DNA of 64,000 bases from the NCBI RefSeq assembly GCF_030435705.1, contig NZ_CP129382.1, forward strand, positions 868,001 through 932,000. The letters are read 5' to 3'. Shown in pieces: positions 28,809 through 39,091 of the stretch. The notes beneath the pieces were generated by a model. The model saw only the letters and a program-made list of their open reading frames with translations, was not told where the DNA came from and did no database searches. The translations under genes and the position numbers were made by a program. Within the stretch, counting starts at the first letter, position 1; each line of letters opens with the position of its first letter. The DNA comes from Rhizobium sp. SSA_523 (GTDB lineage Bacteria; Pseudomonadota; Alphaproteobacteria; Rhizobiales; Rhizobiaceae).

Positions 28809-30038
28809 TCACCAGTCCAGATTGACGATATCGCCGTTGAAACAGGCGGGATCCAGAACGAAATCGACCCGGGACGGCAGGTAACGGCGCAGGCTGGCAA
28901 GCGGCGGCAGCGGATCGCCGTTCCCCCAAGCCTCGATCGTCTCTTTCTCGAGGATCACGGAAATCTCCTCACCTTGCGTCAGGACCTTCGCCTCGCCGCA
29001 ATTGAAGCCCGCGAGAATGAGGTGGTAGAGAAGCAGGCCGGCGCTCCAGATCGACAGCTCGCCATGCAGCATCGGGTAACGCAGCGCCGGCACCGTGATG
29101 GCGAGGATGGACCGCTCGGGCAGAAGATCGTGCAGCCGGCGCAGGAAACGCTGCGGATCGCGCTCGCGATGCAGGACATGGGCGGCAATGATGCAATCGA
29201 AGCTGACCGGCAGAAGCGCTGAATGGATCGTGCCCCGCCGGATGGACAGCGCCTGCGGTGCACCGTCGGCCTCCGCCTCTTCCGGGAGGACGGTGGTTAC
29301 CGCGCGGCCGGCTGCCAGCATGGCAGCGGCACGCTCCTGCCAGCCTGGACCCAGGTCGAGAACCGTCTCAAACTCGAATCTGTCGAAGAGCTTCGCCAGT
29401 GCGAGCGCCGCCGGCAGGCCATAGGTTACCGGCAGGCGATCGCTGGCCGGCGGCGGTGCCTCGCCCTTCTGCTGTTTGAGCAACGACAGACGTGACCGCA
29501 GCATCTTGTTCTCGGCCTGCAGTGGCTGCAAGACGTCGCGCATCATTGCCTGCAGGCGGGCGATCTGTTCCTGCTGGGCGGCAACCAGGGGTTCGGCATG
29601 GACCGGCCAGCTGCGATCGCCGGTCGAAGCTTGCGGCGAGCGGTCATGCGGCGGGAAGTTCAGCACCGGAGGCGGGCTGCCGATCGCCGGATCGGCAACC
29701 ACATTCATGGTCCCGCCGACGCCTTGTCCCGCCAGATCGCCGCGCGCAGAATGGGCCTGACCGCAGAAGACGAAGGAAAAATCCGCATCCTGAGCCGCTC
29801 CGTCCGCCGCCGCGACTTCGATCAGAGCATGCAGCCCGTCATAGGAGCGCAGCACGGCGGAGAGGGAGGAGCCGTGCCGATCGCCGATCAACTGCACGTC
29901 GCCGCGCCTGACGATGTGCAGCGGCGGCTGGAAGACCACCAGATAGTGCCCGCAGGATTTTCTGGAGACGTGAAAGCCATGGCCCTGCGCGGTGCTTCCA
30001 TCTCCCCTGACCGACCCTGATACGATGCGCTCCGACAT
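28809..30038 (-). CDS. SAM-dependent methyltransferase-like protein with coiled coil
   Basis: A 409-residue protein in three parts. Residues 1-~140 form an unrecognised N-terminal domain. A coiled-coil region follows (EPLVAAQQEQIARLQAMMRD and on to SRLSLLKQQKGE, ~150-195). The C-terminal domain resembles class I methyltransferases: motif I TVLDLGPGWQERAAAML, then CIIAAHVLHRERDPQRFLRRL. The glycine motif is non-standard (GPGWQ), so activity is uncertain. ATG 30038 has AGGAG upstream. Substrate unknown. Confidence 0.65.
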   Translation of the reverse strand: MSERIVSGSVRGDGSTAQGHGFHVSRKSCGHYLVVFQPPLHIVRRGDVQLIGDRHGSSLSAVLRSYDGLHALIEVAAADGAAQDADFSFVFCGQAHSARGDLAGQGVGGTMNVVADPAIGSPPPVLNFPPHDRSPQASTGDRSWPVHAEPLVAAQQEQIARLQAMMRDVLQPLQAENKMLRSRLSLLKQQKGEAPPPASDRLPVTYGLPAALALAKLFDRFEFETVLDLGPGWQERAAAMLAAGRAVTTVLPEEAEADGAPQALSIRRGTIHSALLPVSFDCIIAAHVLHRERDPQRFLRRLHDLLPERSILAITVPALRYPMLHGELSIWSAGLLLYHLILAGFNCGEAKVLTQGEEISVILEKETIEAWGNGDPLPPLASLRRYLPSRVDFVLDPACFNGDIVNLDW

Positions 30039-30145
30039 GACGGCTCCTGTTGCGCGCCGCCTGAACGACGCCATCTGCTGCCCTGACGTTTGGCGCCTGC
30101 GCTACCTCCCGCACTTTAGAGCGCGGGCGCCAGCGCAGAGCCTTG

Positions 30146-31273
<1,128 letters not shown>

Positions 31274-31359
31274 GGAATTTCTCCCTCAGTTCAGTGATTC
31301 CGGCACCGGTTGTGGCATGCGCTGCAGCCTGTCTCAAGTGACGAACGCATCACGTTGCG

Positions 31360-32289
31360 TCATGCCGGCGTTTCAACCAGCCTGTTCTGCCTTTGCTCGC
31401 GCCAGATGATGAAGAGGCCGGAAGCCACTATAATCGAAATGCCCAGCCATTTCGAGGGCGTCGGGAAATCGGCGAACAGCAGGTAGCCGAGAATGGTGGC
31501 AGAGATGATTTCGAAATACTGGAACGGCGCCAGAAGCGAGACCGATGCCATGCGGAAGGCCTTCACGACCAGGAGATGGACGTAGCCCGACAGGGAGCCG
31601 AGGATGAGGAGCAGCACCAGGCCGAGGCTCGATCCCGGCAGCGACATCTCAAAATCGGCAGTGCCGAGACGGCTTCCGGCCACCAGCACCACGCCCATCA
31701 ACAGCGTGCCGCCGATGCCGGACATCATCTGCATGGTCAACGGCGAATCGCCGTCGCCGAGCGCGCGGTTGAGAAACAGGTAGAGCGTGAAGAGCAGGGC
31801 GCAGGCGATCGGCAGGAGCGAGGTCCAGCCGAAGATCTCGAAGCTGGGCTGGATGACGATCATGGCGCCGCCGAAGCCGACCAGGATGGCCAGCCAGCGT
31901 CGCCAGCCGACCTTTTCGCCGAGGAAGAGCGCGGACATGATGGTCAGCATGAAGGGCTCGACGAAATAGATCGCGAAGACATCCGCCAGCGGCATGTATT
32001 TCACAGCCGTGAAGAACATCAGGCTGGCGGCGGCATGCAGCGCGCCGCGCAGCATGTTCATCCACGGGCGCCGGACCTTGTCAAAGGATCCGACCGTCCA
32101 GAAGAACAGAGGCGCCAGCACGACGAGCTGGACGAAGAATCGATAGAAGGTGACCTGGCCGGGCGACATGGTCTCGAAGGTCGCCATGTATTTGGCGATC
32201 GCATCCATCATCGGCAGGACGATCATGCATGACGCCATCATCGCCATGCCTTTGACGGATGTTTCGGCAGAGGGGGCGACGATGGTCAT
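31360..32289 (-). CDS. DMT-superfamily transporter (EamA)
   Basis: A 309-residue inner-membrane protein with ten predicted helices in two EamA repeats. The first begins MASCMIVLPMMDAIAKY; the second begins around SLGLVLLLILGSLSGYVHLLVVKAF, followed by SLLAPFQYFEIISATILGYLLF. EamA members export metabolites such as amino acids; the substrate here is unknown. It lies upstream of frmA with an 86-bp gap. Confidence 0.88.
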   Translation of the reverse strand: MTIVAPSAETSVKGMAMMASCMIVLPMMDAIAKYMATFETMSPGQVTFYRFFVQLVVLAPLFFWTVGSFDKVRRPWMNMLRGALHAAASLMFFTAVKYMPLADVFAIYFVEPFMLTIMSALFLGEKVGWRRWLAILVGFGGAMIVIQPSFEIFGWTSLLPIACALLFTLYLFLNRALGDGDSPLTMQMMSGIGGTLLMGVVLVAGSRLGTADFEMSLPGSSLGLVLLLILGSLSGYVHLLVVKAFRMASVSLLAPFQYFEIISATILGYLLFADFPTPSKWLGISIIVASGLFIIWREQRQNRLVETPA

Positions 32290-32452
32290 GATGCGATTCC
32301 TGTGGCACCTGCGGCGCCCCTATCAATCACGGCGGGCCGGCCATCGACAAGGCGTCGCGGCCTTTGCCGGTACGCCCGCATGCCGAATACTGACAAAAGG
32401 ATGCCGAAGGGAATGGCGAAGGAAATGGCGGACGTGTGAGCGCGGAACCGAT

Positions 32453-33178
32453 CTAGGACGTGCCGTCGCTGACCGTCGGACCGAAGACCTCTTCGAAAGC
32501 CTGGCGCAGCCTGATGTCGACATCGGTCATCATGACCGGCAGGCCGAGATCCATCAGGCTGGTGACGCCATAGGCCGAGATGCCGCAGGGGACGATGCCG
32601 GTAAAATGGCTAAGATCGGGATCGACGTTCAGCGAAAGACCGTGGAAGCTCACCCAGCGGCGCAGGCGGATCCCCAGCGCCGCGATCTTGTCCTCCGCCA
32701 TCGTGCCATCCGGCAGGTGCGGCCTGTCCGGCCGCCGGACCCAGACGCCGACGCGATCCTCGCGCCGCTCGCCGCGCACGTTCATGGCGCCAAGACAGCG
32801 GATGATGACTTCCTCAAGGGCAGCGACATAGGCGCGGACATCCTGCCGCCGGCGCTTCAGATCCAGCATGACATAGGCCACGCGCTGTCCCGGCCCATGA
32901 TAGGTATATTCGCCGCCGCGGCCGGTGGCGTAGACGGGAAACCGGTCCGGTTCGATCAGGTCGGCCGAATCGGCACTGGTTCCGGCCGTATAGAGCGGCG
33001 GATGCTCCAGCAGCCAGACCAGTTCATCGGCCGTGCCATCGGCAATCTTCGCCACCTCCGCATCCATCACCGCCATGGCCTCGTCATAGGGGATGAGGGA
33101 ATCGGAAATGCGCCAGCGCACCGCAGGCGAGCCGATGGAGGCGAACATGGTGTGATCAAGGTCGGTGCGGGTCAGCAT
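32453..33178 (-). CDS. lipB: Octanoyl-[ACP]:protein octanoyltransferase LipB
   Basis: Transfers octanoate from acyl carrier protein to lipoyl domains such as GcvH and 2-oxoacid dehydrogenase E2, the first step of lipoate synthesis. The protein is 241 aa. Motifs: [12 protein letters not shown], the catalytic lysine in [19 protein letters not shown], and the catalytic cysteine in GIVPCGI. ATG 33178 is chosen; the upstream frame from 33217 lacks support. A TATA-rich stretch near 33250 may be its promoter. Confidence 0.95.
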   Translation of the reverse strand: MLTRTDLDHTMFASIGSPAVRWRISDSLIPYDEAMAVMDAEVAKIADGTADELVWLLEHPPLYTAGTSADSADLIEPDRFPVYATGRGGEYTYHGPGQRVAYVMLDLKRRRQDVRAYVAALEEVIIRCLGAMNVRGERREDRVGVWVRRPDRPHLPDGTMAEDKIAALGIRLRRWVSFHGLSLNVDPDLSHFTGIVPCGISAYGVTSLMDLGLPVMMTDVDIRLRQAFEEVFGPTVSDGTS

Positions 33179-33301
33179 GGGGTCTACTCTTCGGTCATGG
33201 GCAAGGCATCTATCCACAGGCGCAGCACCTGCAAATCAAGACTTTCCCTATATAGGACTTCCTCGCGAAATTTTATCTTTCAAAAAACTGTCACGGCGCA
33301 C

Positions 33302-33330
33302 TTGCGCGGGGGAAATCCCTTTGCTAGATG
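33302..33330 (+). promoter_or_regulatory. Putative tRNA-Leu promoter
   Basis: TTGCGC (33302-33307) and TAGATG (33325-33330) are spaced 17 nt, placing the start about 25 nt before the tRNA. Confidence 0.5.
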
Positions 33331-33362
33331 CTCCCTCGCCGACGCAAGACGGCCTACCACGA

Positions 33363-33448
33363 TGCGGTCGTGGCGGAATTGGTAGACGCGCAGCGTTGAG
33401 GTCGCTGTGGGGCAACCCGTGGAAGTTCGAGTCTTCTCGACCGCACCA
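33363..33448 (+). tRNA. tRNA-Leu (anticodon GAG)
   Basis: An 86-nt class II tRNA with a full cloverleaf. The acceptor stem is GCGGTCG/CGACCGC, the D-arm contains GGTAGACGC, and the anticodon stem CAGCG/CGCTG encloses TTGAGGT (anticodon GAG, reading CUU/CUC). It has the long leucine variable arm, the T-arm contains TTCGAGT, and CCA is encoded. A terminator follows directly. Confidence 0.97.
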
Positions 33449-33450
33449 AG

Positions 33451-33476
33451 AACCCGGCCTCGTGCCGGGTTTTTTG
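33451..33476 (+). terminator. Terminator after tRNA-Leu
   Basis: AACCCGGC pairs with GCCGGGTT (8 bp, 5-nt loop) followed by a T-run, 2 nt after the tRNA end. Confidence 0.9.
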
Positions 33477-33827
33477 TTGTCTCAACGTTATTTTCCAAGG
33501 ATTTAGGGTCCCCAGGCTCAGCCTCTGCATCTTGCAGATGGGTCCGCTGAAGCGCGTGATTTCCAACCCTGGATGGCCGGCTGGCATCCGCCTGGTGATC
33601 CGTCGTCGACACCATGGAGCGGCACAGCGGGCGACATCAGTGAGGAACAGCCGGGAGCGACGTCGAGGCAATGGAGGGAGCGATCCGGCGCTCCCTCAAA
33701 CCCTGGCGCCTGCCGGCGCGAGCGGCGGGGGTCGCGCCGGGCAAAGCACATCTTGCCGCGGCCACAGCGTGGTCAAAGCCTCTCGCAGCTCACCCTAACC
33801 GGCATCACCCTTGCTCGCAGATCGCCC
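33477..33827. other. Gene-free region with one perfect inverted repeat
   Basis: About 350 bp with no credible coding frame. Positions 33674-33682 and 33689-33697 form a perfect 9-bp stem with 6-nt loop, 130 nt past the end of the minus-strand operon, possibly its terminator although no T-run follows. Lying behind a tRNA it could be an old integration scar, but I see no att duplication or integrase. Confidence 0.35.
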
Positions 33828-35807
33828 TTACGGCTGTTGCCGCTTCCTCTGGTGCAGATACATCGGCCCGCCGGCATGCGCCGGAAAGCCGTAGCCATTG
33901 ATCATCACCAGATCGATATCGCTCTCGCGCGCCGCAATGCCCTCCTCGATCAAAGCCTGTCCTTCTGCCGTCATGGCGGCAAGCAGGCGGTCCAGGATCT
34001 CGTCGGCACTGAAGGATCGCGCCGCAATCGCCTTGGCCGCGCGGCTTTCGGCGATGATCGCGGTGACATCCGGATCCACCTGGCGTTTCCCATCGATATA
34101 GAGATACCAGCCACGCCCGGTCTTCTGGCCGAGCCGGCCGGCCTCGCAGAGACGATCGGCGATATCGACATAGCGCGCGGCGGGGTCGCGGGTCGCCGCC
34201 TCGCGCTTCCGGCGGGCCCAGGCGATGTCGAGCCCGGTCATGTCGTTGACGGCGAAAAGGCCCATGGGGAAGCCGAAGCCTTCCAGCGCGGCATCGATCT
34301 CGTGGGGCAGGGCACCGTCCTCGATCAGGAATTCCGCCTCGCGCCGATAGGCCGAAAAGATCCGGTTGCCGATAAAGCCCTTGGTCACGCCGGTGACGAT
34401 GGCGAGCTTCTTCAGTCGCTTCGCAAAGGCAAGCCCGGTTGCCAGCACATCCGGCGCGGTTTCCCGGCATCGCACCACTTCCAGCAGCCGCATGACATGA
34501 GCCGGCGAGAAGAAATGCAGGCCCATGACGCGGTCCGGCCGCGCGGTTGCTGCGGCAATCTCATCCGGATCCAGATAGCTGGTATTGGTCGCCAGAATGG
34601 CATCCGGGCGCAGCACATGATCGAGCCGGCGGAAGAGGTCCACCTTGACCTGCAACTCGTCGAACACCGCTTCGATGACAAGATCGCAGTCGCAAAGCGC
34701 AGAATCCTCGGCGCTGGTGGAGAGACGGTCGCGCTGCGCGTCGCGCGCTTGCGGCGACAGGCGACCGCTTTTCACGGACCGCTCCAGAAGCGCCAGAATG
34801 CGCTCGCGACCATTTGCCGCCGCCTCCGTGGTCTGCTCCAGCCCCACGACCCGATAGCCCGCCGCAAGGGCGGCCGCGGCAATGCCGCTGCCCATCAGGC
34901 CGAGGCCGACAATCCCGATCGCCTGGAGCGGACGGGGAGCGACGCCGTCGAGATCGGCGACCTTGCCGGCCTCGCGTTCGGCGAAGAAGACATGCCGCAG
35001 CGCCTTGCTCTGGTCACCGTCGCGCAGCCGCAGGAAGGTGGCGCGCTCTTGCGCCAGGGCGTCCTCAAGCGGCTGCGTGCAGGCCAGCCGCACAAGATTG
35101 ACGATCTCGGCCGGCGCGATCTGTCCGCGGGCCTTGCGCGTCATCGCATCGGCGGCGGCGGCATAGGCCGTTTCGTTGATTGCGGGCGCGGGAAGGCGGC
35201 CCGTGCGCCGCAGCGGGCCCGGCGCGAGTTGACGGGCGAGCGCTATCGCCGCGCTGACGAGATCATCAGCGATGACTGCGTCCAGTATGCCGAGCGTCTG
35301 GGCCTCCGCCGCCTCCAGCCGGCGGCCGGAGGCGATCACCTCCAGCGCCGCAATGGCGCCAATGAGACGCGGCAGACGCTGGGTGCCGCCGGCACCGGGC
35401 ACCAGGCCAAGCTTGACCTCCGGGAGGGCGATGCCGACAGAGGGCAAAGCGATGCGTGCGTGGCAGGCAAGGGCCAACTCCAGTCCGCCGCCCAGCGCAG
35501 CACCGTTCAGGGCCGCAATGACAGGCTTCTGCGCATTTTCCACCGCATCGATAAGGGCCGGCAAAGACGGCTCGACCGGCGCCTGGCCGAATTCGCGGAT
35601 ATCGGCACCGCCGACGAATGTCTGTCCGGTGGCTGACAACACCATCCCGGCGATATCTGTGCCCGACGCGGTATGTGACAGCGCCGCCATCAGTCCCTGA
35701 CGGACATGCGCCGACAAGGCGTTGACCGGCGGGTTGTCGATGGTCACGACCAGAATGCCGTCCCGTTCTTCTCCCGAGACGCTCGGGGAAAATGCAATCG
35801 AGCTCAT
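33828..35807 (-). CDS. Two-domain enoyl-CoA hydratase/3-hydroxyacyl-CoA dehydrogenase
   Basis: FadJ/FadB-like enzyme (659 aa). The N-terminal crotonase domain (~1-190) has the oxyanion-hole regions GGADIREFG and NGAALGGGLELALACHARI. The dehydrogenase NAD motif is IGIVGLGLMGSGIAAAAL (~residue 300), the catalytic His is in GLHFFSPAHVMRLLEVV, and two C-terminal helical domains follow. It would hydrate and oxidise the ring-derived or ring-opened CoA ester. ATG 35807 (AGGA upstream) is preferred over GTG 35813. Last gene of the aromatic-CoA operon, 9 nt after the RidA gene. Confidence 0.93.
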   Translation of the reverse strand: MSSIAFSPSVSGEERDGILVVTIDNPPVNALSAHVRQGLMAALSHTASGTDIAGMVLSATGQTFVGGADIREFGQAPVEPSLPALIDAVENAQKPVIAALNGAALGGGLELALACHARIALPSVGIALPEVKLGLVPGAGGTQRLPRLIGAIAALEVIASGRRLEAAEAQTLGILDAVIADDLVSAAIALARQLAPGPLRRTGRLPAPAINETAYAAAADAMTRKARGQIAPAEIVNLVRLACTQPLEDALAQERATFLRLRDGDQSKALRHVFFAEREAGKVADLDGVAPRPLQAIGIVGLGLMGSGIAAAALAAGYRVVGLEQTTEAAANGRERILALLERSVKSGRLSPQARDAQRDRLSTSAEDSALCDCDLVIEAVFDELQVKVDLFRRLDHVLRPDAILATNTSYLDPDEIAAATARPDRVMGLHFFSPAHVMRLLEVVRCRETAPDVLATGLAFAKRLKKLAIVTGVTKGFIGNRIFSAYRREAEFLIEDGALPHEIDAALEGFGFPMGLFAVNDMTGLDIAWARRKREAATRDPAARYVDIADRLCEAGRLGQKTGRGWYLYIDGKRQVDPDVTAIIAESRAAKAIAARSFSADEILDRLLAAMTAEGQALIEEGIAARESDIDLVMINGYGFPAHAGGPMYLHQRKRQQP

Positions 35808-35816
35808 GGGCACATC

Positions 35817-36212
35817 CTATTCAGGAATGACGGCGATGGCCTGGATCTCGATCTTGGCCCGATCTTCCACAAGGGCGACCACCTGCATCGCCGCCATAGC
35901 GGGATAATGGCGGCCGATGATGTCGCGATAGGCCGCGCCGAGGCCTTTCAGATTGGCAAGATATTCCACCTTGTCGACGAAATACCAGGTCATGTTGGTG
36001 ATATGCTCGGGACGCCCGCCCGCCTCGGCGAGGACCGCCACGACATTCTGCAGGGTCTGCCGCACCTGGTCGATGAAATCGTCGCTTTCGAACTGGCATT
36101 GTCCATTCCAGCCGATCTGGCCGCCGATATAGACCTGCCGGCCGGTGGCAGCGATGCCATTGGCGTAGCCGATGGGTTTGGCCCAGCCTTCCGGCTGCAG
36201 GATCGTGTGCAT
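35817..36212 (-). CDS. RidA/YjgF-family protein
   Basis: A 131-residue trimeric Rid protein. It begins MHTILQPEGWAKPIGYANGI, with GGQIGWNGQ and a C-terminal AKIEIQAIAVIPE. The arginine typical of imine deaminases is not obvious at the usual place, since the late motif reads LVEDRAKIEI. RidA proteins hydrolyse enamines and imines to ketones and ammonia. In an operon headed by a 2-aminobenzoyl-CoA-type oxygenase/reductase it could remove the amino group from the dearomatised enamine. That role is inference. Confidence 0.85.
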   Translation of the reverse strand: MHTILQPEGWAKPIGYANGIAATGRQVYIGGQIGWNGQCQFESDDFIDQVRQTLQNVVAVLAEAGGRPEHITNMTWYFVDKVEYLANLKGLGAAYRDIIGRHYPAMAAMQVVALVEDRAKIEIQAIAVIPE

Positions 36213-36234
36213 CTCTCAGTCTCCAAATTCCGAA

Positions 36235-37413
36235 TTAAACCTGCTTGATCAGTTCCCGGGCAATGATCAGCTTCTGCACTTCCGTCGCGCCCTCATAGAT
36301 GCGCAGCGCGCGGATTTCGCGATAGAGGCTTTCGACGATCTCGCCGCGCCGCACGCCGCGGCCGCCGAACATCTGCACGGCGCGGTCGATGACCTTCTGC
36401 GCATTCTCTGTCGCCACCATCTTCGCCATGGCGGCTTCCTTGGTGGTCGAAAGATGCTGGACATCCCGCCGCCAGGCAGCCCGATAGGTCAGAAGCGCCG
36501 CCGCGTCGATCTCGGCCGCCATGTCTCCGAGTGCCGCCTGGGTCAATTGCAGGTCGGCAAGGGTTGCCCCGAACATCGGCCGTTGGCGTGCATGATGCAG
36601 AGCCTCGTCCAGCGCCCGGCGTGCAAAGCCGAGCGAGGCGGCGGCAACCGAGGCGCGGAAGATGTCAAGGGTTCGCATGGCAAGCTTGAAGCCTTCGCCC
36701 GCAGTTCCCAGCAGGCGCTCGGCCGGGATCCTGCAGCCCTCGAAACGGATTGTCGCCAGCGGGTGCGGCGCAATGACATCGATGCGTTCGGCGATCGAGA
36801 AGCCGGGATCGTCCGCGAAGACGACGAAAGCCGATATGCCGCGGGTGCCCGGAGCCTCGCCGGTGCGGGCAAAGACGGTGTAGACATCGGCGATGCCGCC
36901 ATTGGAGATCCAGGTCTTCTCGCCGTCGAGCACGAAGTCATCGCCCTCACGCCTGGCCGCACATTGCATGGCCGCGACATCCGAGCCGGCTTGGCTCTCC
37001 GACAGCGCAAAGGCCGAGATCCAGTCACCCGCCTGCACTTTGGGCAGAACCGCCTGCTTCAGCGCTGCCGACCCCGCAAGGCCGATGGCACCGGTGCCGA
37101 GGCCCTGCATGGCAAAGGCGAAATCGGCCAGTCCGTCATGAAAGGCGAGGGTTTCGCGAGTGAGGCAGACCGCGCGGCTGTCAATGTCCTCAAGACCGCC
37201 TTTTCCCGTGGCGGCATCCAGAAGACCGGCCTTGCCGAGCGCCTTCACGAGGCCACGGCAGGCATCGTCGCAGGCGTCGTGATCGATGCCTGCCAAAGCG
37301 CCCGATTGCGCGAATTGGTCAAGCCTCACCGAAAGCGCGCGATGGCGCTCGTCGAAAAAAGGCCAATCCAGGTGATCGCGGGTGGGTCCCGTAAGCGTCG
37401 ATGCCGCGGCCAT
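36235..37413 (-). CDS. Acyl-CoA dehydrogenase
   Basis: FAD-dependent acyl-CoA dehydrogenase (392 aa). FAD and substrate signatures are [15 protein letters not shown] and [16 protein letters not shown], and the C-terminal [34 protein letters not shown] contains the family signature. It would introduce a double bond into a cyclic or ring-opened CoA ester in this pathway. ATG 37413 is chosen (GAGGG upstream), 2 nt after the hydratase stop; TTG 37419 would overlap it. Confidence 0.93.
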   Translation of the reverse strand: MAAASTLTGPTRDHLDWPFFDERHRALSVRLDQFAQSGALAGIDHDACDDACRGLVKALGKAGLLDAATGKGGLEDIDSRAVCLTRETLAFHDGLADFAFAMQGLGTGAIGLAGSAALKQAVLPKVQAGDWISAFALSESQAGSDVAAMQCAARREGDDFVLDGEKTWISNGGIADVYTVFARTGEAPGTRGISAFVVFADDPGFSIAERIDVIAPHPLATIRFEGCRIPAERLLGTAGEGFKLAMRTLDIFRASVAAASLGFARRALDEALHHARQRPMFGATLADLQLTQAALGDMAAEIDAAALLTYRAAWRRDVQHLSTTKEAAMAKMVATENAQKVIDRAVQMFGGRGVRRGEIVESLYREIRALRIYEGATEVQKLIIARELIKQV

Positions 37414-37415
37414 GG

Positions 37416-38267
37416 TCAATTGCCCTCAAAGATCGGCTTGCGCTTTTGCGCGAACGCCTCGAAGGCGCGGCGGAAATCCTGCGTCGCCATGCAGATCGCC
37501 TGCGCCTGCGCCTCCGATTCGATCAGTTCCTCGATGCCCATGGCCCATTCCTGGTTCAGCATGGTCTTCGTCATCGTGTGGGCGAACCAAGGACCCTCGG
37601 CCAGTGACTGGGCAAGAGCGAGCGCTTCGCTTTCCAGCACGGCCGGCTCGTGCAGCACGTTGAAGAAGCCCCAGGCATGGCCCTCGGCCGCGGTCATGGC
37701 GCGGCCGGTGAACAGAAGCTCGGCGGCGCGACCCTGCCCGATAATGCGGGGAAGAAGCCCGCAGGCGCCCATATCGGCACCGGCAAGCCCCACTCTGGTG
37801 AAGAGGAAGGCGGTCTTGGCCTGCGGCGTGGCCAGCCGCATGTCTGATGCCATTGCGAGAATGGCGCCGGCGCCGGCGCAGATGCCGTCGACCGCGGCAA
37901 TGATGGGCTGCGGGCATTTGCGCATGGCCTTCACCAGATCGCCGGTCATGCGCGTGAAGGCCAGGAGATCGGGCATCGCCATCTGGGTCAGCGGCTCGAT
38001 AATCTCGAAGACGTCGCCGCCGGAGGAGAAATTGCCGCCGGCCCCCGTCAGAACCACGGCCCGTATATCGGATGCGTGAGCGAGATCGCGAAAGAGGTCG
38101 CGCAATTCGGCATAGCTTTCAAAGGTCAGCGGGTTCTTCCGCTCCGGCCGGTTCAGCCGGATGGTCGCGACGCGGCCGTCACTGCTGGTCTCGAAACCGA
38201 AATGACGTGCCTGATAATCCTTGAATGGCCGCAGATGCGACGCCATCGATGGTTGATCCGCATTCAT
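37416..38267 (-). CDS. Enoyl-CoA hydratase/isomerase family protein
   Basis: A 283-residue crotonase-fold enzyme. Oxyanion-hole regions are [15 protein letters not shown] and [19 protein letters not shown], with the later [23 protein letters not shown] in the usual catalytic loop position. In the related 2-aminobenzoyl-CoA pathway such an enzyme could act in hydration or ring cleavage; the exact step is unknown. Its ATG overlaps the SDR stop by 4 nt and it ends 2 nt before the acyl-CoA dehydrogenase start, so coupling is tight. Confidence 0.92.
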   Translation of the reverse strand: MNADQPSMASHLRPFKDYQARHFGFETSSDGRVATIRLNRPERKNPLTFESYAELRDLFRDLAHASDIRAVVLTGAGGNFSSGGDVFEIIEPLTQMAMPDLLAFTRMTGDLVKAMRKCPQPIIAAVDGICAGAGAILAMASDMRLATPQAKTAFLFTRVGLAGADMGACGLLPRIIGQGRAAELLFTGRAMTAAEGHAWGFFNVLHEPAVLESEALALAQSLAEGPWFAHTMTKTMLNQEWAMGIEELIESEAQAQAICMATQDFRRAFEAFAQKRKPIFEGN

Positions 38268-39067
38268 CCTGAAAATACCTCCCCACCGGCGACCGCGATC
38301 GCCTGTCCATTGATTGACTGTGCCAAAGGCGAGGCGAGCCACAGAACGGTATCCGCAACCTCCTCCGGAAGCACCAGCCGGCCCTGCGGATTGAACCTCG
38401 TCAATTCAGCCAGCGCCTCCGCCTCGCTCCGGCCCGTCTTTTCCATGATCGTCGCAAGCGATTTGCGGATCATCGGCGTATCGGTAAAGCCGGGGCAGAC
38501 GGCATTCACCGTCACCCCCGACCGGGCAAGCTCCAGCGCAAGCGAGCGCGTCAGCCCGACCACGCCATGCTTGGCCGCGACATAGGCCGAGACATAGGCA
38601 TAGCCGGTCAGCCCCGCGGTCGACGCCAGATTGATGATGCGCGCGCCGCTGCCCTTGCGCTTCAGCTCCGGCACAACCGCCTGCGTCACATTGAAGACGC
38701 CGGTCAGATCCAGGGAGATGACGTGGTTCCAAAGGTCGAGGCTCGTCTTCTCGAAAGAGGCCGTTGGCGCCTCTCCGGCATTGTTGACGAGGATATCGAC
38801 CGGCCCGAAAGCCGCGCGGGCCCTGTCGAGACCCTCTGCGATGGCCTGCGGCTGCGTCACGTCAAACCCATCCAGGGCAAGCGCGTCAGGCCCGATCAGC
38901 GCCGCAAGCTCCGCCAGGGGCTCCAGGCGCCGGCCGGCAAGCGATAGCCGTGCGCCGGCTGCGGCAAGCGCAAGCGCTATGGCCCGGCCTATGCCGGAGC
39001 CTGCGCCGGTCACCAGCGCATGGCGTCCCGCAAGACGCGGGGCGTTTGCCTGCTGTTCAAGAACCAT
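38264..39067 (-). CDS. SDR-family oxidoreductase
   Basis: A 267-residue short-chain dehydrogenase/reductase. It has the cofactor motif [15 protein letters not shown], the catalytic Ser in [11 protein letters not shown] and Tyr-Lys in SAYVAAKHG. Substitution of the common YxxxK by a YVAAK string still keeps Tyr and Lys in register. It probably reduces a ring ketone or oxidises a ring hydroxyl in the pathway. It lies 24 nt after the oxygenase gene. Confidence 0.92.
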   Translation of the reverse strand: MVLEQQANAPRLAGRHALVTGAGSGIGRAIALALAAAGARLSLAGRRLEPLAELAALIGPDALALDGFDVTQPQAIAEGLDRARAAFGPVDILVNNAGEAPTASFEKTSLDLWNHVISLDLTGVFNVTQAVVPELKRKGSGARIINLASTAGLTGYAYVSAYVAAKHGVVGLTRSLALELARSGVTVNAVCPGFTDTPMIRKSLATIMEKTGRSEAEALAELTRFNPQGRLVLPEEVADTVLWLASPLAQSINGQAIAVAGGEVFSG

Positions 39068-39091
39068 GCGTCTGCGTCCCTTGCTCGCGGT

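Noticed and set aside
33363..33827. tRNA-Leu as an integration site of a mobile element
   Set aside because: No integrase, no second copy of the tRNA 3' end and ordinary genes follow.
33573..35636. 687-codon plus-strand frame opposite the hydratase/dehydrogenase gene
   Set aside because: It begins in non-coding DNA, has no domain and runs against a clear enzyme gene.
36172..38079. 635-codon plus-strand frame opposite the acyl-CoA dehydrogenase and hydratase
   Set aside because: Shadow of two well-supported genes; composition and lack of start signals argue against coding.
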